This document shows, one piece after another, positions 12,301 through 22,658 of a DNA stretch of 64,000 bases. The DNA comes from Xiphias gladius. Its lineage: Eukaryota > Chordata > Actinopteri > Istiophoriformes > Xiphiidae. The first letter of the stretch is position 1, and every line of letters begins with the position of its first letter. The notes under the pieces are model-generated. The model was not told the origin of the DNA and searched no databases. It saw only the letters and a program-made list of their open reading frames with translations. The DNA is taken from the NCBI RefSeq assembly GCF_016859285.1, contig NC_053409.1, forward strand, positions 20,221,976-20,285,975, in the 5' to 3' direction. Made by a program: the position numbers and the translations under genes.

Positions 12301-13280
12301 GTCCGCCCGTGAGCACCGTTGACCCCGACGAATTCAGCATCATCTCAGCCTTTGGCTTCTTTGGCTTGAGACTTAAAATGTTAGACAGAAAAAACTTAAG
12401 CTACAAACTGTAGGTGAGGGGTTTGGAAGAAGTGGCCCTTTTATGAGGCATGGGCGGTTTTATTAAAGAGGCAACTGAGCTGGGCAGTAAGTGTAGACTA
12501 GAGTTTTTTTCACCCATGCTAGCTACAGAAAACTGACTGCAAAGGTTCTGCTGAGTCTGGGATTTTTTCAATAAAAAAAAAAAAACAAACACTCTTTTGA
12601 GTTGCCCAACTTCAATGTATGTAGAGTACAAAATGCCAAACTACTCCCTTAAGTATTTATTTATTGTTAGGAGTTCATTGTAAAGCACTTTCCAAAACTA
12701 AAATGACAAAAAGCTTCACAATAAAAGCAGTTAAGCACAAACTATCAAATAAACAGGATAAGCAAGAACAAAAACATCAGTTAAGAAAAGCACAGAAAAT
12801 ATACTGTGTGTGATTATTGAGAAGTTTTTATAAAATGTAATTTCATTTGGATGACGACAGTTTTTAGAAAACACTCTCCTTTTTATTTTTAGCTGGGTTC
12901 AGGAAACATCCTGGTAGGAAATTAGGTTACTCCTGTGTATGGACACAACGATGTGGAAATGTACTCAGGGGCTTTACCAAGCATCGCCTCCTATAAAGAT
13001 TCCCCCTCAGAAATGTTTGGAGACATGTAAAACTGCTGCCGCTTGGAAAAATAATTTGTATCTGATATGTCTGTTCCCCCACAAAGCAAGTTCAATTATC
13101 TTGTTCGAAAAAATCTCCAATTTAGATCTACTCCATCTATCTCAAAGAGAAATTCAGAATATACAATTACCCCCCCCCCCAAAAAAAAATAAATAAATAA
13201 AAAAATAAATAAAAATCATTCCAGAGGTTTAACTGCTGGACACAAGACGTCTCCCAATTTTCTGAAAAGTCCGTTCTCAG
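9390..13280. other. Intergenic DNA, no gene seen
   Basis: No exon is recognised. It includes poly-A (about 9695-9711), a C6G19-type run at about 11,195-11,219, and AT-rich sequence from 10.8 to 13.2 kb. The GC-rich part at 9.5-10.2 kb has overlapping open frames on both strands, caused by composition and without family features. Confidence 0.5.
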
Positions 13281-13399
13281 TGTTGGTGCACTGGAGGTTT
13301 CAGGTTTCATGTTCACCTTTGTCTAAGTTGCGTGCTGGAACAAAAATGGCCTCCAAACTATAGCTGTAGCTGTCAAAAACCATGCTCACATGCACGGGT

Positions 13400-13520
13400 G
13401 TTACACTCAGAACTTAAGGTTGAGCGCAAAGAAGGTTTGCCCTTCCGCAGATGGATGCGAAAACACTCCTCTGGTGCCAAACTCTGCACATGCATCATTC
13501 TGCCAGGTGAACACGTTTTC
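13400..13520 (+). repeat. Dispersed repeat, copy 1 (pair with 20.7 kb)
   Basis: The segment around CAGATGGATGCGAAAAC, followed about 30 bp later by CCAAACTCTGCACATGC, matches in order a segment at 20,735-20,805 (CAGATGGATGTGAAAAC, then CCAACTCTGTGCGTATG). The similarity is interrupted but collinear, which fits an old interspersed repeat. Its class is unknown. Confidence 0.45.
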
Positions 13521-13529
13521 AAGTGCAGG

Positions 13530-14350
13530 GGGACTTTAATCATTCCAAATGTTTTATATCATTTCACCGCTGGAGTAGATCACTTTCTGTGGTTCAGTTT
13601 TTGTTTTTTTTAACTAAAGGCTGCTCTGTCTGCAAAGCACCCGCTCAAGTCCCCTCGTTGCTCAGGTCTAAAGTGTTACCGCTGTCAGTTCAGCTGCTGA
13701 CTCCAGAACCGTGTGGGGGGAAATCTGCATTTGGCTGAGGCGGGATTGGGAATGGAGAGCTGAACAACAGAGTAAATATTTGGCCGTGGAGAGCTCTTGG
13801 GAGCTGCAGAGGACCCTCTCTGGTTGAAGCCTGTGGGTGTTAAATAGATTAAGGGGCTGCTGGGTCATTGTGGACTGAGAAAATTCCCGCTCTTTGGACA
13901 TGACTTTTCTTTGCCTTTGCGTGTTTTTGCTCTCCAATCGAGTGCTCTCTGTAAACTATCCACTCCAGCAAACCTGCGGTACTGTAATCCGCTGGTGTTT
14001 GTCAACCACTGGGAGGCTGCTGTGTACACAGAAATGAAGCTTGAGGGAGGAGGGTTTAGCCCTCCCCGTTTTTGGTGAAAGCAAATTTTTTTTTTTGATC
14101 TCAAAAGCTGCTTAATGTTGCTTGTTTTCCAAGGAAACATTGGTGCGTAATGCGCGTAAAGGTTCCCAATTGGGGGAAAACGAGAGATAAAGGCTGACTT
14201 CGGAGCATTTCGGGCCAATAATACAGGTCACCGACTTTTCTGAGCTCTGAAAATCTAAAGGGAATTTAATACGTCCCGAATCACACATGTAATATTGCTC
14301 TGGACTATAGACTTGGCGGCAGTAGACGCAGAGCAGTAGATAGTGTCCCA
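13530..14350. other. Intergenic DNA, nothing specific seen
   Basis: No gene, long repeat or clear motif cluster is visible. Open frames on the - strand (for example 13,865-14,218) have no recognisable family features. Confidence 0.5.
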
Positions 14351-14359
14351 GATCCTATT

Positions 14360-14665
14360 CAGCGCCATTCAAAACCATGACAACACGGAACAAGCTCGGA
14401 TTTATCCTGCAAAGTTAAAGGACATTGTGCCGGGGCGTCAATCAGGCATTATTGCGGGACTGAACAAATGCAAAATCTTGACTGGAACAAATGCTTCCAA
14501 CGGGTCTCGGACGCGGGGCTACATTTTCCCCTTTTGTTCCCCTCCTCTGGTTGGCATGTATTTGTGTTCCCTCTCGTCCGACCACCCAGGACGACTGGGG
14601 AAGCATGTCCACCACCGCTCTCCTCCCCGGCCTCATGCACCTCGTTGAAGTGGATAAGGGCCGAT
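14360..14665 (+). promoter_or_regulatory. Candidate nkx2.9 control element with perfect Gli site
   Basis: The 9-mer GACCACCCA at 14,580-14,588 is the exact reverse complement of the Gli consensus TGGGTGGTC. About 100 bp upstream are two near-identical words, GAACAAATGC (near 14,462 and 14,485), that resemble SOX sites. Nkx2.9 is a known Sonic hedgehog target in the ventral neural tube, and conserved control elements in the mammalian Pax9/Nkx2-9 interval have been described. Placed 1.4 kb upstream of the gene, this segment is a good candidate hedgehog-responsive element. Conservation and activity are inferred, not shown. Confidence 0.45.
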
Positions 14666-14679
14666 ATCAATATCAAATA

Positions 14680-14710
14680 CAAGAGAGAGAGAGAGAGAGA
14701 GAAAGCAAAA
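14680..14710 (+). repeat. (GA)n and poly-A tract
   Basis: A short (GA)n run of about 20 bp is followed by A-rich sequence (AAAAACAAAACC-type). It is simple sequence only. Confidence 0.8.
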
Positions 14711-14939
14711 AAAAAAACCAAACAAAACAAAACAGCCCCCCACATAAGGCTGGATTCATGCTTTGCATTTAATGCGTTTTATATGTCTGGCCGGACAAAA
14801 AAAGAGCCAAGGCGTCAGCCTGTAGGCGTCAGTTTGGGTAGAGGCTGACCGGCTGGTCTCTACACGAAGGAATCCATTTTTTTTTAAACGTTTTACTCTG
14901 AAGTTAAGACACATTTTTTTTAAAACGAGAAAAGCTGCG

Positions 14940-15425
14940 CATTGGAAACCACGGTGCCCCCTTTAAGTTCCATGCTTGCAGCATGATTGATTACCGATAA
15001 TGTATCTCGATTACCAATTAATCAGCCCTTGTCAGCGGCGGCCAGCCATTGCCTCACTTTGCTGGAGCCTGAATGAGGCACGTCTGGAGCTATATGTTCT
15101 ACCGCTTCTAGGCCGACGTCCGCTTACGGGTGCCCAGAGGAGCAGTTATAGTTGTTTGGGCTTTAAAGTAGCAAACACTCACATCTGCTTACAAGCACAT
15201 TATACACGTCTCGTCGTAAACCCAGAAAAGTCAAAAAAAAAAAAAAAAAAAGGCAGATTTTTCCCTGTGGGACATCTTCAGGTGTACCCGTTTGGGAATC
15301 CTCCGCCGTCCACGAACCGTCGAAATTTCTCAGGCCGGCAATTAATCCGCCTCTAATGGACGCATTAGTTAAACCAACTCGCAGGCATCAGGGCTAATTG
15401 CTCACTTTGTATGCAAATGTTGGAC
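14940..15425. promoter_or_regulatory. TAAT/octamer motif cluster upstream of nkx2.9
   Basis: The segment holds several homeodomain-type words (GATTGATTACC, CCAATTAATCAG near 15,013-15,024, CTCTAATGG, GCATTAG, GCTAATTGC) and a perfect POU octamer ATGCAAAT at 15,411-15,418. A poly-A tract (15,233-15,251) interrupts it. Such clustering next to a developmental gene suggests an enhancer, but no alignment was possible. Confidence 0.35.
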
Positions 15426-15443
15426 ACGTTGTTTGGGCGAGAG

Positions 15444-15535
15444 AGGGGAGGGGAGGGGAGGGAGGGTGGAGGAGGAGGAGGAGGAGGGCGGGGTGGTGGT
15501 GTTGGGATGGGGGTGGGGGGTGGGGGGTGATGATG
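15444..15535 (+). repeat. G-rich tract with quadruplex potential
   Basis: About 90 bp of GGGA, GGA and GGGT runs (GGGGAGGGGAGGGGAGGG near the start, GGGGGTGGGGGGTGGGGGG near the end) lie about 250 bp upstream of the nkx2.9 TATA box. Many groups of three or more G with short loops meet the usual G-quadruplex pattern. The role is unknown. Confidence 0.7.
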
Positions 15536-15724
15536 GGACGGGCTCTGTTGTCAGTTGCCACCCAAGACGTGATTCAGCTCCAACAATTACCATTATCTGT
15601 TTCCCAGTTTGACGATACGGGACGAATCTGTAATGATGACGAGTGTTTCCTTCGCTCATTGTTGAAGCTCTGAGGGTTTTTTTTTTTTTGGGGGGGGTTT
15701 AATTCTGCCTCCACACCTACCGTC

Positions 15725-15783
15725 ATTGGGTGACAGCACTCGAGCCATTCAGGTACTCCGCGGAGGAGGAGGCTTTATATAAG
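15725..15783 (+). promoter_or_regulatory. nkx2.9 core promoter (CCAAT and TATA)
   Basis: An inverted CCAAT box (ATTGG, 15,725-15,729) is followed about 45 bp later by a TATA box (TTTATATAAG, 15,774-15,783). By usual spacing transcription would start near 15,805-15,815, giving a 5' UTR of roughly 200 bp before the nkx2.9 ATG. The start site itself is not visible. Confidence 0.65.
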
Positions 15784-15897
15784 TGAGCAGCCTTGTCTTT
15801 GCAGCCCATGGAGTGCTGTTTGTGTAAACACTGAGCCCAGAGCACACGGAGCTGGTGTCGGGACAGTGCGCAAAGTGGAGAGGATCCGCCGCGTTTT

Positions 15898-15930
15898 TCC
15901 TCCTCCTCCTCCTCCTCCTCCTCCTCCTCC
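15898..15930 (+). repeat. (TCC)11 repeat in nkx2.9 5' UTR
   Basis: Eleven TCC units lie between the predicted transcription start and the ATG. The complementary strand is a pure (GGA)n purine tract. As a length-variable pyrimidine tract in a 5' UTR it could affect translation or template structure. Confidence 0.85.
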
Positions 15931-16014
15931 GGACAGACTCGCTTCCAGTGCTTGTTTATTTCTGCGCAAAAAGCAAAAACCAAAAACCAAACCCGGACTG
16001 CCTGCGGGGACGCG

Positions 16015-16844
16015 ATGGCTGCGCCGACCAAGTTCAGTTTTTCCGTCAGGAGCATCCTGGATTTGCCTGAGCAGGATGCGGAGGCAGTGCCGCGGTCCTC
16101 CCCCGTGTACTCCTCCTGCTCCTCCAGCTCGCCCTACGCCTCCTGGATGGACTGCGACCGGAGCCCTTGCATGTGTAAGTGCATGTTTGAAGCCATCACG
16201 GGTTGATGATGCTGGATTAGTTTCATTATTTGAAGTGGCTGGATGTAGACTAACCTGTATCATATATTTCTGCAGCTTCCGACGAAGGTAGTCTCGAGGC
16301 CTGCCCCGACTCGACCAAGCCGGATGACCCATCCCTGGACTCGGACCCCGACAAGAGCAAAAAGAGCAAGAAGCGGAGGGTTTTGTTCTCCAAGGTCCAG
16401 ACCCTGGAGCTGGAGAGACGCTTCCGCCAGCAGCGCTACCTGTCCGGCCCGGAGAGGGAGCAGCTGGCCCGGCTCCTCAGCCTGACCCCGACCCAGGTGA
16501 AGATCTGGTTCCAGAACCACCGCTACAAGATGAAGAGAGGCCGGGCAGAAGGTGCGCTGCAGGACCTGGAGACGGCGCAGCCTCCGGTGCTGCGCAGGCT
16601 CGTTGTTCCGATCCTGGTGCGGGACGGGAAACCTTTTCACACCTGCTTACTTGACACGGAGAAAGCCGGCTGTTTGCATCCCTCTTCTCAAGCGGCACCC
16701 TTCCCCTTGGCCTACCCGTCTCTCCAGCACCCCTCCCCGGTCGCTCTTCCTCCCAGGTACCAGCACTTTCCCACCGCGGCGGCCTCCAGATTCGCCTGGA
16801 GAGACTTTTGGAGCGACTCGTTCCAATTTAATTCTTTCAAATGA
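16015..16844 (+). CDS. nkx2.9: NK2 homeobox 9 (NKX2-8 ortholog), two exons
   Basis: NK2-class homeodomain transcription factor, acting in the nucleus in the ventral neural tube (hedgehog target) and foregut. Coding exons are 16,015-16,174 and 16,276-16,844, joined across a 101-bp GT-AG intron. The product is 242 aa, close to the human protein (about 239). Domains in order: a tinman/TN repressor motif near residues 7-18 ([12 protein letters not shown]); a serine-rich stretch; a basic nuclear-localisation stretch at 80-88; the homeodomain at 84-143 with NK2-type Tyr54 ([10 protein letters not shown]); an NK2-specific domain near 161-173 ([11 protein letters not shown]); and a Pro/aromatic tail. 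The ATG has G at -3 and +4, and the following residues match the family N terminus. An upstream in-frame extension would need a non-ATG start. The neighbour order (pax9 expected left, nkx2.1 right) and the TATA promoter support the call. Paralog confusion with nkx2.2 or nkx2.1 is unlikely given the N terminus and location. Confidence 0.95.
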
Positions 16845-17335
16845 AGGCCTCGTTTCAATGCACAAACTCATTTAGAAATTGCATCAAATGTTTTCTGAAT
16901 GTTTAGCAAATTTTCAAGCAACTTAAACATTTAGATTTTTCACTATAGAACAAAAGGTATTTTGCACATTTTATTTTGGTATTTTGCGTGTTATTTTGAA
17001 GATGCTGATAATATTTTTCTCCTACGTGGGCTTACCGGCGTAGCCTGTATTTTTAATTATCCGCTGGGATATGTATTTGTAAGTTTTTGAAGCCATTTAA
17101 ACATAATATTTGTAAAAAATAACTTGTTGTTGAGGGCAAATAATGTACAGTAGGCTGCATTAGGCGGCATTAGAAGAGGTAGCAGCAAAGCTATTATAAT
17201 AGCCTGAAAGTTTGAAGGGAAAATAATGTTATTTGTTGTCTTTAAGGAAACTTTCTTTAAAGGTTTTACCTGTTTAAACTGTTTCTATTTGTGAACAAAA
17301 TTATTAATAAAATCTCTCGCATATTTTGTATGATA
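16845..17335 (+). other. nkx2.9 3' UTR
   Basis: AT-rich untranslated sequence runs from the stop codon to the first strong polyadenylation signal. Several ATTTA-like words are present, as is common in mRNAs of short-lived regulators. No open frame of note. Confidence 0.55.
17306..17311 (+). terminator. AATAAA polyadenylation signal of nkx2.9
   Basis: A perfect AATAAA lies 462 bp after the nkx2.9 stop codon, followed by a TTTTGTATGATA stretch where cleavage could occur. No stronger candidate was noticed between it and the stop. Confidence 0.6.
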
Positions 17336-17599
17336 CATTTGACAGTGTAATGTGCTTTCTTGTCCGAGTTTAGCCCCAAAAAAACGTATAATCTGCATCT
17401 ATTTCTGAAATCAAAACAAATGGGCGCACAACTACATATTTCATTTTATTTATTTTAGCTTAGTTTAAAGTGAGTTTTCCTTTTCTAAAGAGTGTTTAAC
17501 CCTTTGAATGTGCTCAATATAGGCTTGAAATCTGTTCAGTGGTTTTAAAAAATTACAATTTGTAGTCTGAAATATATTTAACTTGTACAATCTAAAATA

Positions 17600-18010
17600 T
17601 GTAGCAGGGCCACGAAAGGGAGCCAGAGGCTTTTTATAATGTTAAAAAACACTAATCATGCAGCCAAAAGCTGAGCAAACATCACTCCAAAAGGGACTGG
17701 ATTTGCTCAGGCATGAGAATACCCAGTAAACATCACAGCCTCTCTCACTACAGCACCCTGTTGTCGCCTGGGCCCACGGGCTGCTTTCCACTCTTATGCA
17801 ATTAACTTTTGTTATTCTGAGGCAAGTGGGGGCAAATGCAGCTATTAGCTTTTCGGAGATCTTGGTGAATGTACTGTAAGTCTGAAGAGGTCATGCTTGG
17901 TAAGGGGGCAACAGGCCGAATTAAAGGCAGATGACTGATTTTTCTCCGAGCACTAATTTCAAATATTTCACTAGATGACTGAGCAGGTGCCGCTGAGGAG
18001 CAAGGTGCTT
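17600..18010. promoter_or_regulatory. Candidate regulatory segment downstream of nkx2.9
   Basis: The segment is low in simple repeats and holds homeodomain- and SOX-like words (CACTAATCATG, GCAATTAACTTTTG near 17,799, GAGCACTAATTTC). Placed just 3' of nkx2.9 it may be an enhancer. Motif content is the only evidence. Confidence 0.25.
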
Positions 18011-20035
18011 TTTATAGTCAGGAAAAGGCAAGATTATTGATGCCTTTTCTTTCGACGTATACTACTATACATCAGCAAACTTTTTCACTAACAGCTACGA
18101 TTGCAATCAGACAGCTGTTACAGACTATCTTCAACAGTGAAGTACTACCGAAAAATTTGGAGAGACTCCGACTATAGTGTTCATTTTCATATTCTCAGAT
18201 ATTCTTAAATACACTTGACTCTTTTTCATGTCTTCATGTCACCTCACTGTAGCCGTTTCCAATCTCGTCTGAATGTTTTGTGATGAAAAATATGCTTCAG
18301 TGTTTAAAATCATGTCAATATTTCATCAGTGACGGGGGAGGGGGGGGGGGGTCTTCTGCTTTCACGCCCCCTATAATGTTGTTTGCTCATCCTGTGACCC
18401 TGCAGCCCATCGTCCCTGTCACCTGGCCCTTTGTCCCCCTCGCTGGGGCCACCTTGTATCACATATGGAGGGGACTGGCCGAACCCCTCAGCTCGCTGCA
18501 TCTCCCCTTAAACACTCTTTTTGTCTGCGTGTCTCCCTGTGAATGGACCATTGTCCCTCATCCAAAAGGGACCAAGACAAAATCTTTAGTGTTTCAATTC
18601 CCGTGATGTTTAATCAGTCCCTGCGACAAATTTATGAGGTTTAACTGCACAATGGTGTTTTAGAGCATCTTGGGGTTTAAGGGTGACAAAGACAGGCTTT
18701 TAGAGGTTGCCATTGGTTTTTTAAGTTGGTTAGAAGAATTGTCTGAAAAGGATGGGCTTGTATTAGCCTGCACATCCTATAGTTTTACTCACTGGCCTGC
18801 CCCGGGGCCCCTTTTAGGAAAGTTATAAGGTCCACGTAAAACTAGGCCACAGGAGGAGTTTTGTTAAGTTGTTGCAAATAACATTTAATGCACATTAGGT
18901 TTAAATGGCCCCAAGACTTAGAAATACTGATTCTATACTTTTCAGATTTTATCACAAATCGTTTTTTGACAAGTTTTTATTTGTTTTTTGGGGTTTTTTT
19001 TGCTTTAATGAATGCATTTCAACCCTTAAAGTTTCCCCAAATGTTGGCCTTTATTGTGGCTCGTCTTGGTCCATTTGCAGACAGTTTGGTTGTCTAAGAA
19101 CTTAAAGTGTAGGCTCCAAAGCTAACAGTTTGTTTTTGTTGTTTTTTTTAAAAATGTTTTACTGTTGAAGCAAAACATAACAGGTGGTCTAACATAGACA
19201 TATATAACATTCATACAGTGAGACAGGCTTTACATTAATAAAGACTCATACCGAGGATACAGCATAGGTGCATACGTGTTGGGGGTTGGCGCAGAAATTC
19301 ATGTTTGGATATAGTGCGTGTGTGGTTTGTTAAGAGAGGAGATGGGCTTTTTTTTTTTGTGTTTTGTTTTTTTGTTTTTGTTTGGGTCTTGTGTTTGTGT
19401 AAAGCTAATGAAGATTTTCTTTTACAGAAGCGATGCGTGTGTGTACAACAAAAAAACTCTATAGTGGATAAATAAAAGGGGGAAGGAAAAGAGAGAAAAA
19501 AGGCAATAAATAAGTTTTAAAATTCGTTTATTAAGTTGCGGAAATTTGATCGGAAGTGAGACTCACTGATTTGATTATACTCCTCCTGCTCCTGGAGGTT
19601 AGGATGCTGTGCCTCCGCCCTCACTGCTGCATGTGAACACAGGTGGGGAGGGGATGTGATCAATTTTTTTTATTTTTCTTTCGACTCGGAGTCAGAAAAC
19701 GACAGTATTGGTGCTTAGATGTAAAGGTTTTCATTACTGGCGCAGCGAAAGGAAGCTGAAGTTGAAGGTGGACCAATATGTAATGGTGCAATCAGAGTTC
19801 ATTCGGTGAAGATATTTTGTATGAGGATGAACCAAACCATTCTAAATGTTTTTGACATGTTAAATGATTGGTGTCTGGTTGTGTTACAGCCTTTAGACAT
19901 ATCTTTCAATATGATAAACAATATGAGAAATGGAACAAAAGTTGAACTGGTGTTGTTGATATTTGTCTAGATTTTTAAAGTTTTTTTTTAATTTAAACTA
20001 TGTCAGTGGTGCCTCGGGCAGTGGGAAAGCCCATT
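18010..20035. other. Intergenic DNA between nkx2.9 and nkx2.1
   Basis: No exon is recognised. A G-run (about 18,335-18,350) is followed by a CCTTTGT/ACCTTG-rich stretch up to 18,600 that stays open in one frame (18,280-18,606) without family features. The rest is AT-rich with T-runs (about 19,345-19,380). Confidence 0.45.
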
Positions 20036-20039
20036 AACA

Positions 20040-20345
20040 GGAGAATGTCTTGATATGGCGAGCCAGCTCTCAACTTTTCTGGGTTGTGACCCCTTTGGAA
20101 AAAAAAAGTATAGTGCTGCTTGCACACCCTCATCAAAGTTTGCATATGTCTACAAGTTTTGAGCAAATAGGATTTTTCTTTTCTTTTAATGTTTAATTTT
20201 GGGTCATCTAGACATTTAGATGTCAGAAGAGGTAAAACAAGCTGATATCTCACAAATAATTTAAACATGATCTTATACAGCAGAAATGTCTCAGTGACCT
20301 CAGGTTGGGAGCCTCTGCAGTAAGTGATAGTTGAGAACCTTTTTA
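20040..20345 (-). repeat. Teleost interspersed repeat fragment
   Basis: On the - strand it begins GGTTCTCAACTATCACTT, then GGCTCCCAACCTGAGGTC, with TTGTGACCC-type words inverted further on. This arrangement is familiar from a dispersed fish repeat of 'not-so-bright' consensus; the class was not determined. No coding remnant is seen. Confidence 0.4.
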
Positions 20346-20694
20346 GATGCATGCCTGCCTTTAGTGATGTTCTTTAAGCCTTACACATTGCAGATAGTAT
20401 TATTTGTAATGGTTAACATGTGCCGTTCTTAACTACAGTGATTCAGAAAGAGTTAAACCAGCACGGCTATAATAAGGAAAAATAACAGCTGTGTTTAGCT
20501 CCAGGTTTACACAGTTAACATCCTGTTTTGAAAAATGTCAGATCAAATGCGCAAATTCCTCAAGGATTCCCCCCAAGACATGTAAATGTGTCAAGACATG
20601 CAAATATTGTTTGTTCATGTCACTGAAAGGTCCATACGCGCCCTGGGGGTTTCAATGTGTTGTCACCAAATCAGGCTTGAACGTAGAAGTGGTG

Positions 20695-20815
20695 AAATCA
20701 GATTCAACGTGAGCGCGGAGAAAAAAAAACCTAAATCCTTCAGCAGATGGATGTGAAAACAGCCGTCTACTGACCAACTCTGTGCGTATGTTACTGTGCG
20801 CGGTGAAACTTTGAA
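20695..20815 (+). repeat. Dispersed repeat, copy 2 (pair with 13.4 kb)
   Basis: It is collinear with the 13,400-13,520 segment: CAGATGGATGTGAAAAC, CCAACTCTGTGCG, then a GCGGTGAAAC end (counterpart CAGGTGAACAC). Divergence is substantial, so both copies are old. Confidence 0.45.
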
Positions 20816-20819
20816 CATC

Positions 20820-21785
20820 CAAGCAAAGTAACAAAAGGGAAAGTCACATTTTTTGAGTGAGAGGTGACTTCAATGAAATTCGTAACATGTACGACAGCAA
20901 ATCCTCTAAGGGGATGGTTTTAGTCCTAAGCAGGTGTCATTTAGAGGCAGTGAGCTGGAAAACACACCTTTGTGCCGCAGAGGTTAACTGGGATTCAACA
21001 GTAAAGTTAATGCTATAGTCTTGTAGTTGTCCGTTATCTCGTGTACTTCAATCTCAACACAGGCTGTGTTATGTCTCACATTTTAACATAGCAAACTGAT
21101 GCTAGCAAAAGAAGATGCCATCCCCCTGTGACACAGTTTAAAAAGTTAAAAGCTTTGGGAGTTTTATGTGAATGTTTTCAAAGGTCAGAGGTCGGACCGA
21201 AGGTACAGCTAATGCAGGGTTTGGATGTGAAAACCCATGGATGACTCTGATGGCACCAAAGTGTATAGTCTAAATATAAACACTTTTTAAAGTTACACTT
21301 CCTAATTGGGGTTGTAGCAGCTGAAAGTGCAGTAGGCCGTTTAAAGAAGATTTTTAAAATTTTGAAAAATTAATACTTTCAGTAATTTACAGGCACACAC
21401 AGACTTTTAATGAAAAAGGCAAGATAAAATCACTTTACATGGAAATAGACTTTATTATAGTTTGATTTCTCACGTCTCCACTTGACTTGCGTCTATAAAC
21501 AGTGAAACAATATTTTTTACAGCCCTTCAGTTGTTCTATAATGCTATTTTGAGTAATTATCACGAAGGATTTGTACATTTTATATAGACGCCTGTGTCAT
21601 TTTGCTTGCATTTCGGGTTCCTGGCAGCTTTGTACTTTGTTAAATGGACAAAATGAGAAGTCAGACTTCCAGCTGAGTTTGTGCTGAAAAAAAAAAAAGT
21701 ATCACTATGCATGTTGGTTACGGTTACAGTTTAAAAGGTGTCAAAGACAGAATCAATGCAGGGCAAGTTAGCAAAAATGAACCAA
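20820..21785. other. Intergenic DNA, nothing specific seen
   Basis: AT-rich sequence with no recognised gene, repeat family or motif cluster. A poly-A run lies at about 21,688-21,699. Confidence 0.45.
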
Positions 21786-21789
21786 AACA

Positions 21790-22010
21790 TGAACCTGGAC
21801 CGCAGGGGGTTCAGCTGTTAAATGCCCCAACTGGCCACTTTCCCGTCCCCAGCCACTACCCTGAGTGCGACAAGGTCTTCCAGCTCCCCACCAGGTGGCG
21901 GAAGAAGACACAGTATGGTGTCGGAGACCCCACTCGCTGGACGAGACCAGACGGCGAGCGCAGCCCTTTGGATGAAGGCGGCCGCGGCAGATCCGCTAGG
22001 GGCCACTGGT
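21790..22010 (+). promoter_or_regulatory. GC-rich island with CTCF-like motifs
   Basis: CCACCAGGTGGCGGA at 21,888-21,902 fits the CTCF core at 14 of 15 positions. Weaker look-alikes are ACCGCAGGGGG near 21,799 and CCGCTAGGGG near 21,992. The island is CpG-rich compared with the AT-rich flanks and sits between the two homeobox genes, where an insulator or loop anchor could separate their control. Occupancy is not shown. Confidence 0.4.
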
Positions 22011-22095
22011 TCACCGAGAAAAACGCCGCGCTTTCCTCTTTGAACCCCCACGCTCCCCTCTGCTGCGTCGCGGGCTGCTGATTGGGTGCAGAAAG

Positions 22096-22658
22096 ATGGC
22101 CGCCCGGAGTGACGCCGTGCGTCGGTGTTTGCTCAAAGGTCCTGTTCCGGCGCCTCGAAGCCACTTGTCCCATTTTACAATAGGTCCTGCTCTTTTGACC
22201 ATGATGTTAAGATCACCGTGGTGGAGAGTGATGGAAAAAGCAGTTTCCTCCAAAATGTGAGTTTTTTTGGTTTTTGTTTTTGTTTTTTTTGGATTGGTTT
22301 GGCTAATGACGTTATTATTAGTTAGTGTAAACCTCCTGTGGTTCACCTGAAAATTAAAGAGAGACACAAAGACAGACAGAAAGCCACGAGGCCATCATCA
22401 GTTGAAGTCTTATGCGTCACGGTGAATCACACCAAGTGTCCAATTTTCTTCCCTCTTTTGTCACCTCCTCCTTTGCTTTTTTTTTTTTTTTTTTTCCCCT
22501 GCAGCTCATTTCTTGGTAAATCAAGAGCTGCCATGGAAGAAAAACGGGGGGGGGGGAAAGTCAGGAAAAGTTTTGAGGACAGAAAGATCCCCGGGAGAGC
22601 CAGTCCTGTCAGAGCCGGAGGAGGCAGTGCCCCATATCTGGGCAGTCTGTTCAAATGA
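22096..22658 (+). CDS. Candidate two-exon small protein gene, unrecognised
   Basis: This is a hypothetical model, not a recognised family. The ATG at 22,096 lies inside a YY1-like word (AAGATGGCCGCC), 15 bp after an inverted CCAAT box (ATTGG, 22,081-22,085), in a GC-rich island; this layout is common at small housekeeping genes. The frame runs 53 codons to a consensus donor (AT|GTGAGT, donor at 22,257). A strong acceptor with a long T tract ends at 22,504. Joining 22,096-22,256 to 22,505-22,658 keeps the frame open for 104 aa (basic, arginine- and glycine-rich C-terminal half) with stop at 22,656-22,658. Against it: an 11-G homopolymer lies in exon 2, no polyadenylation signal is close, and another frame of exon 1 (containing KITVVESDGK) looks equally protein-like, so it could be a decayed exon or a non-coding RNA. 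Confidence 0.2.

Noticed and set aside
1..15700. Expected pax9 exons
   Set aside because: No paired-domain frame, octapeptide or Pax9 start was visible on either strand. The gene should lie left of the window.
18280..18606. 108-codon + strand open frame downstream of nkx2.9
   Set aside because: It crosses a G-run and has no family features; more likely regulatory or chance sequence.
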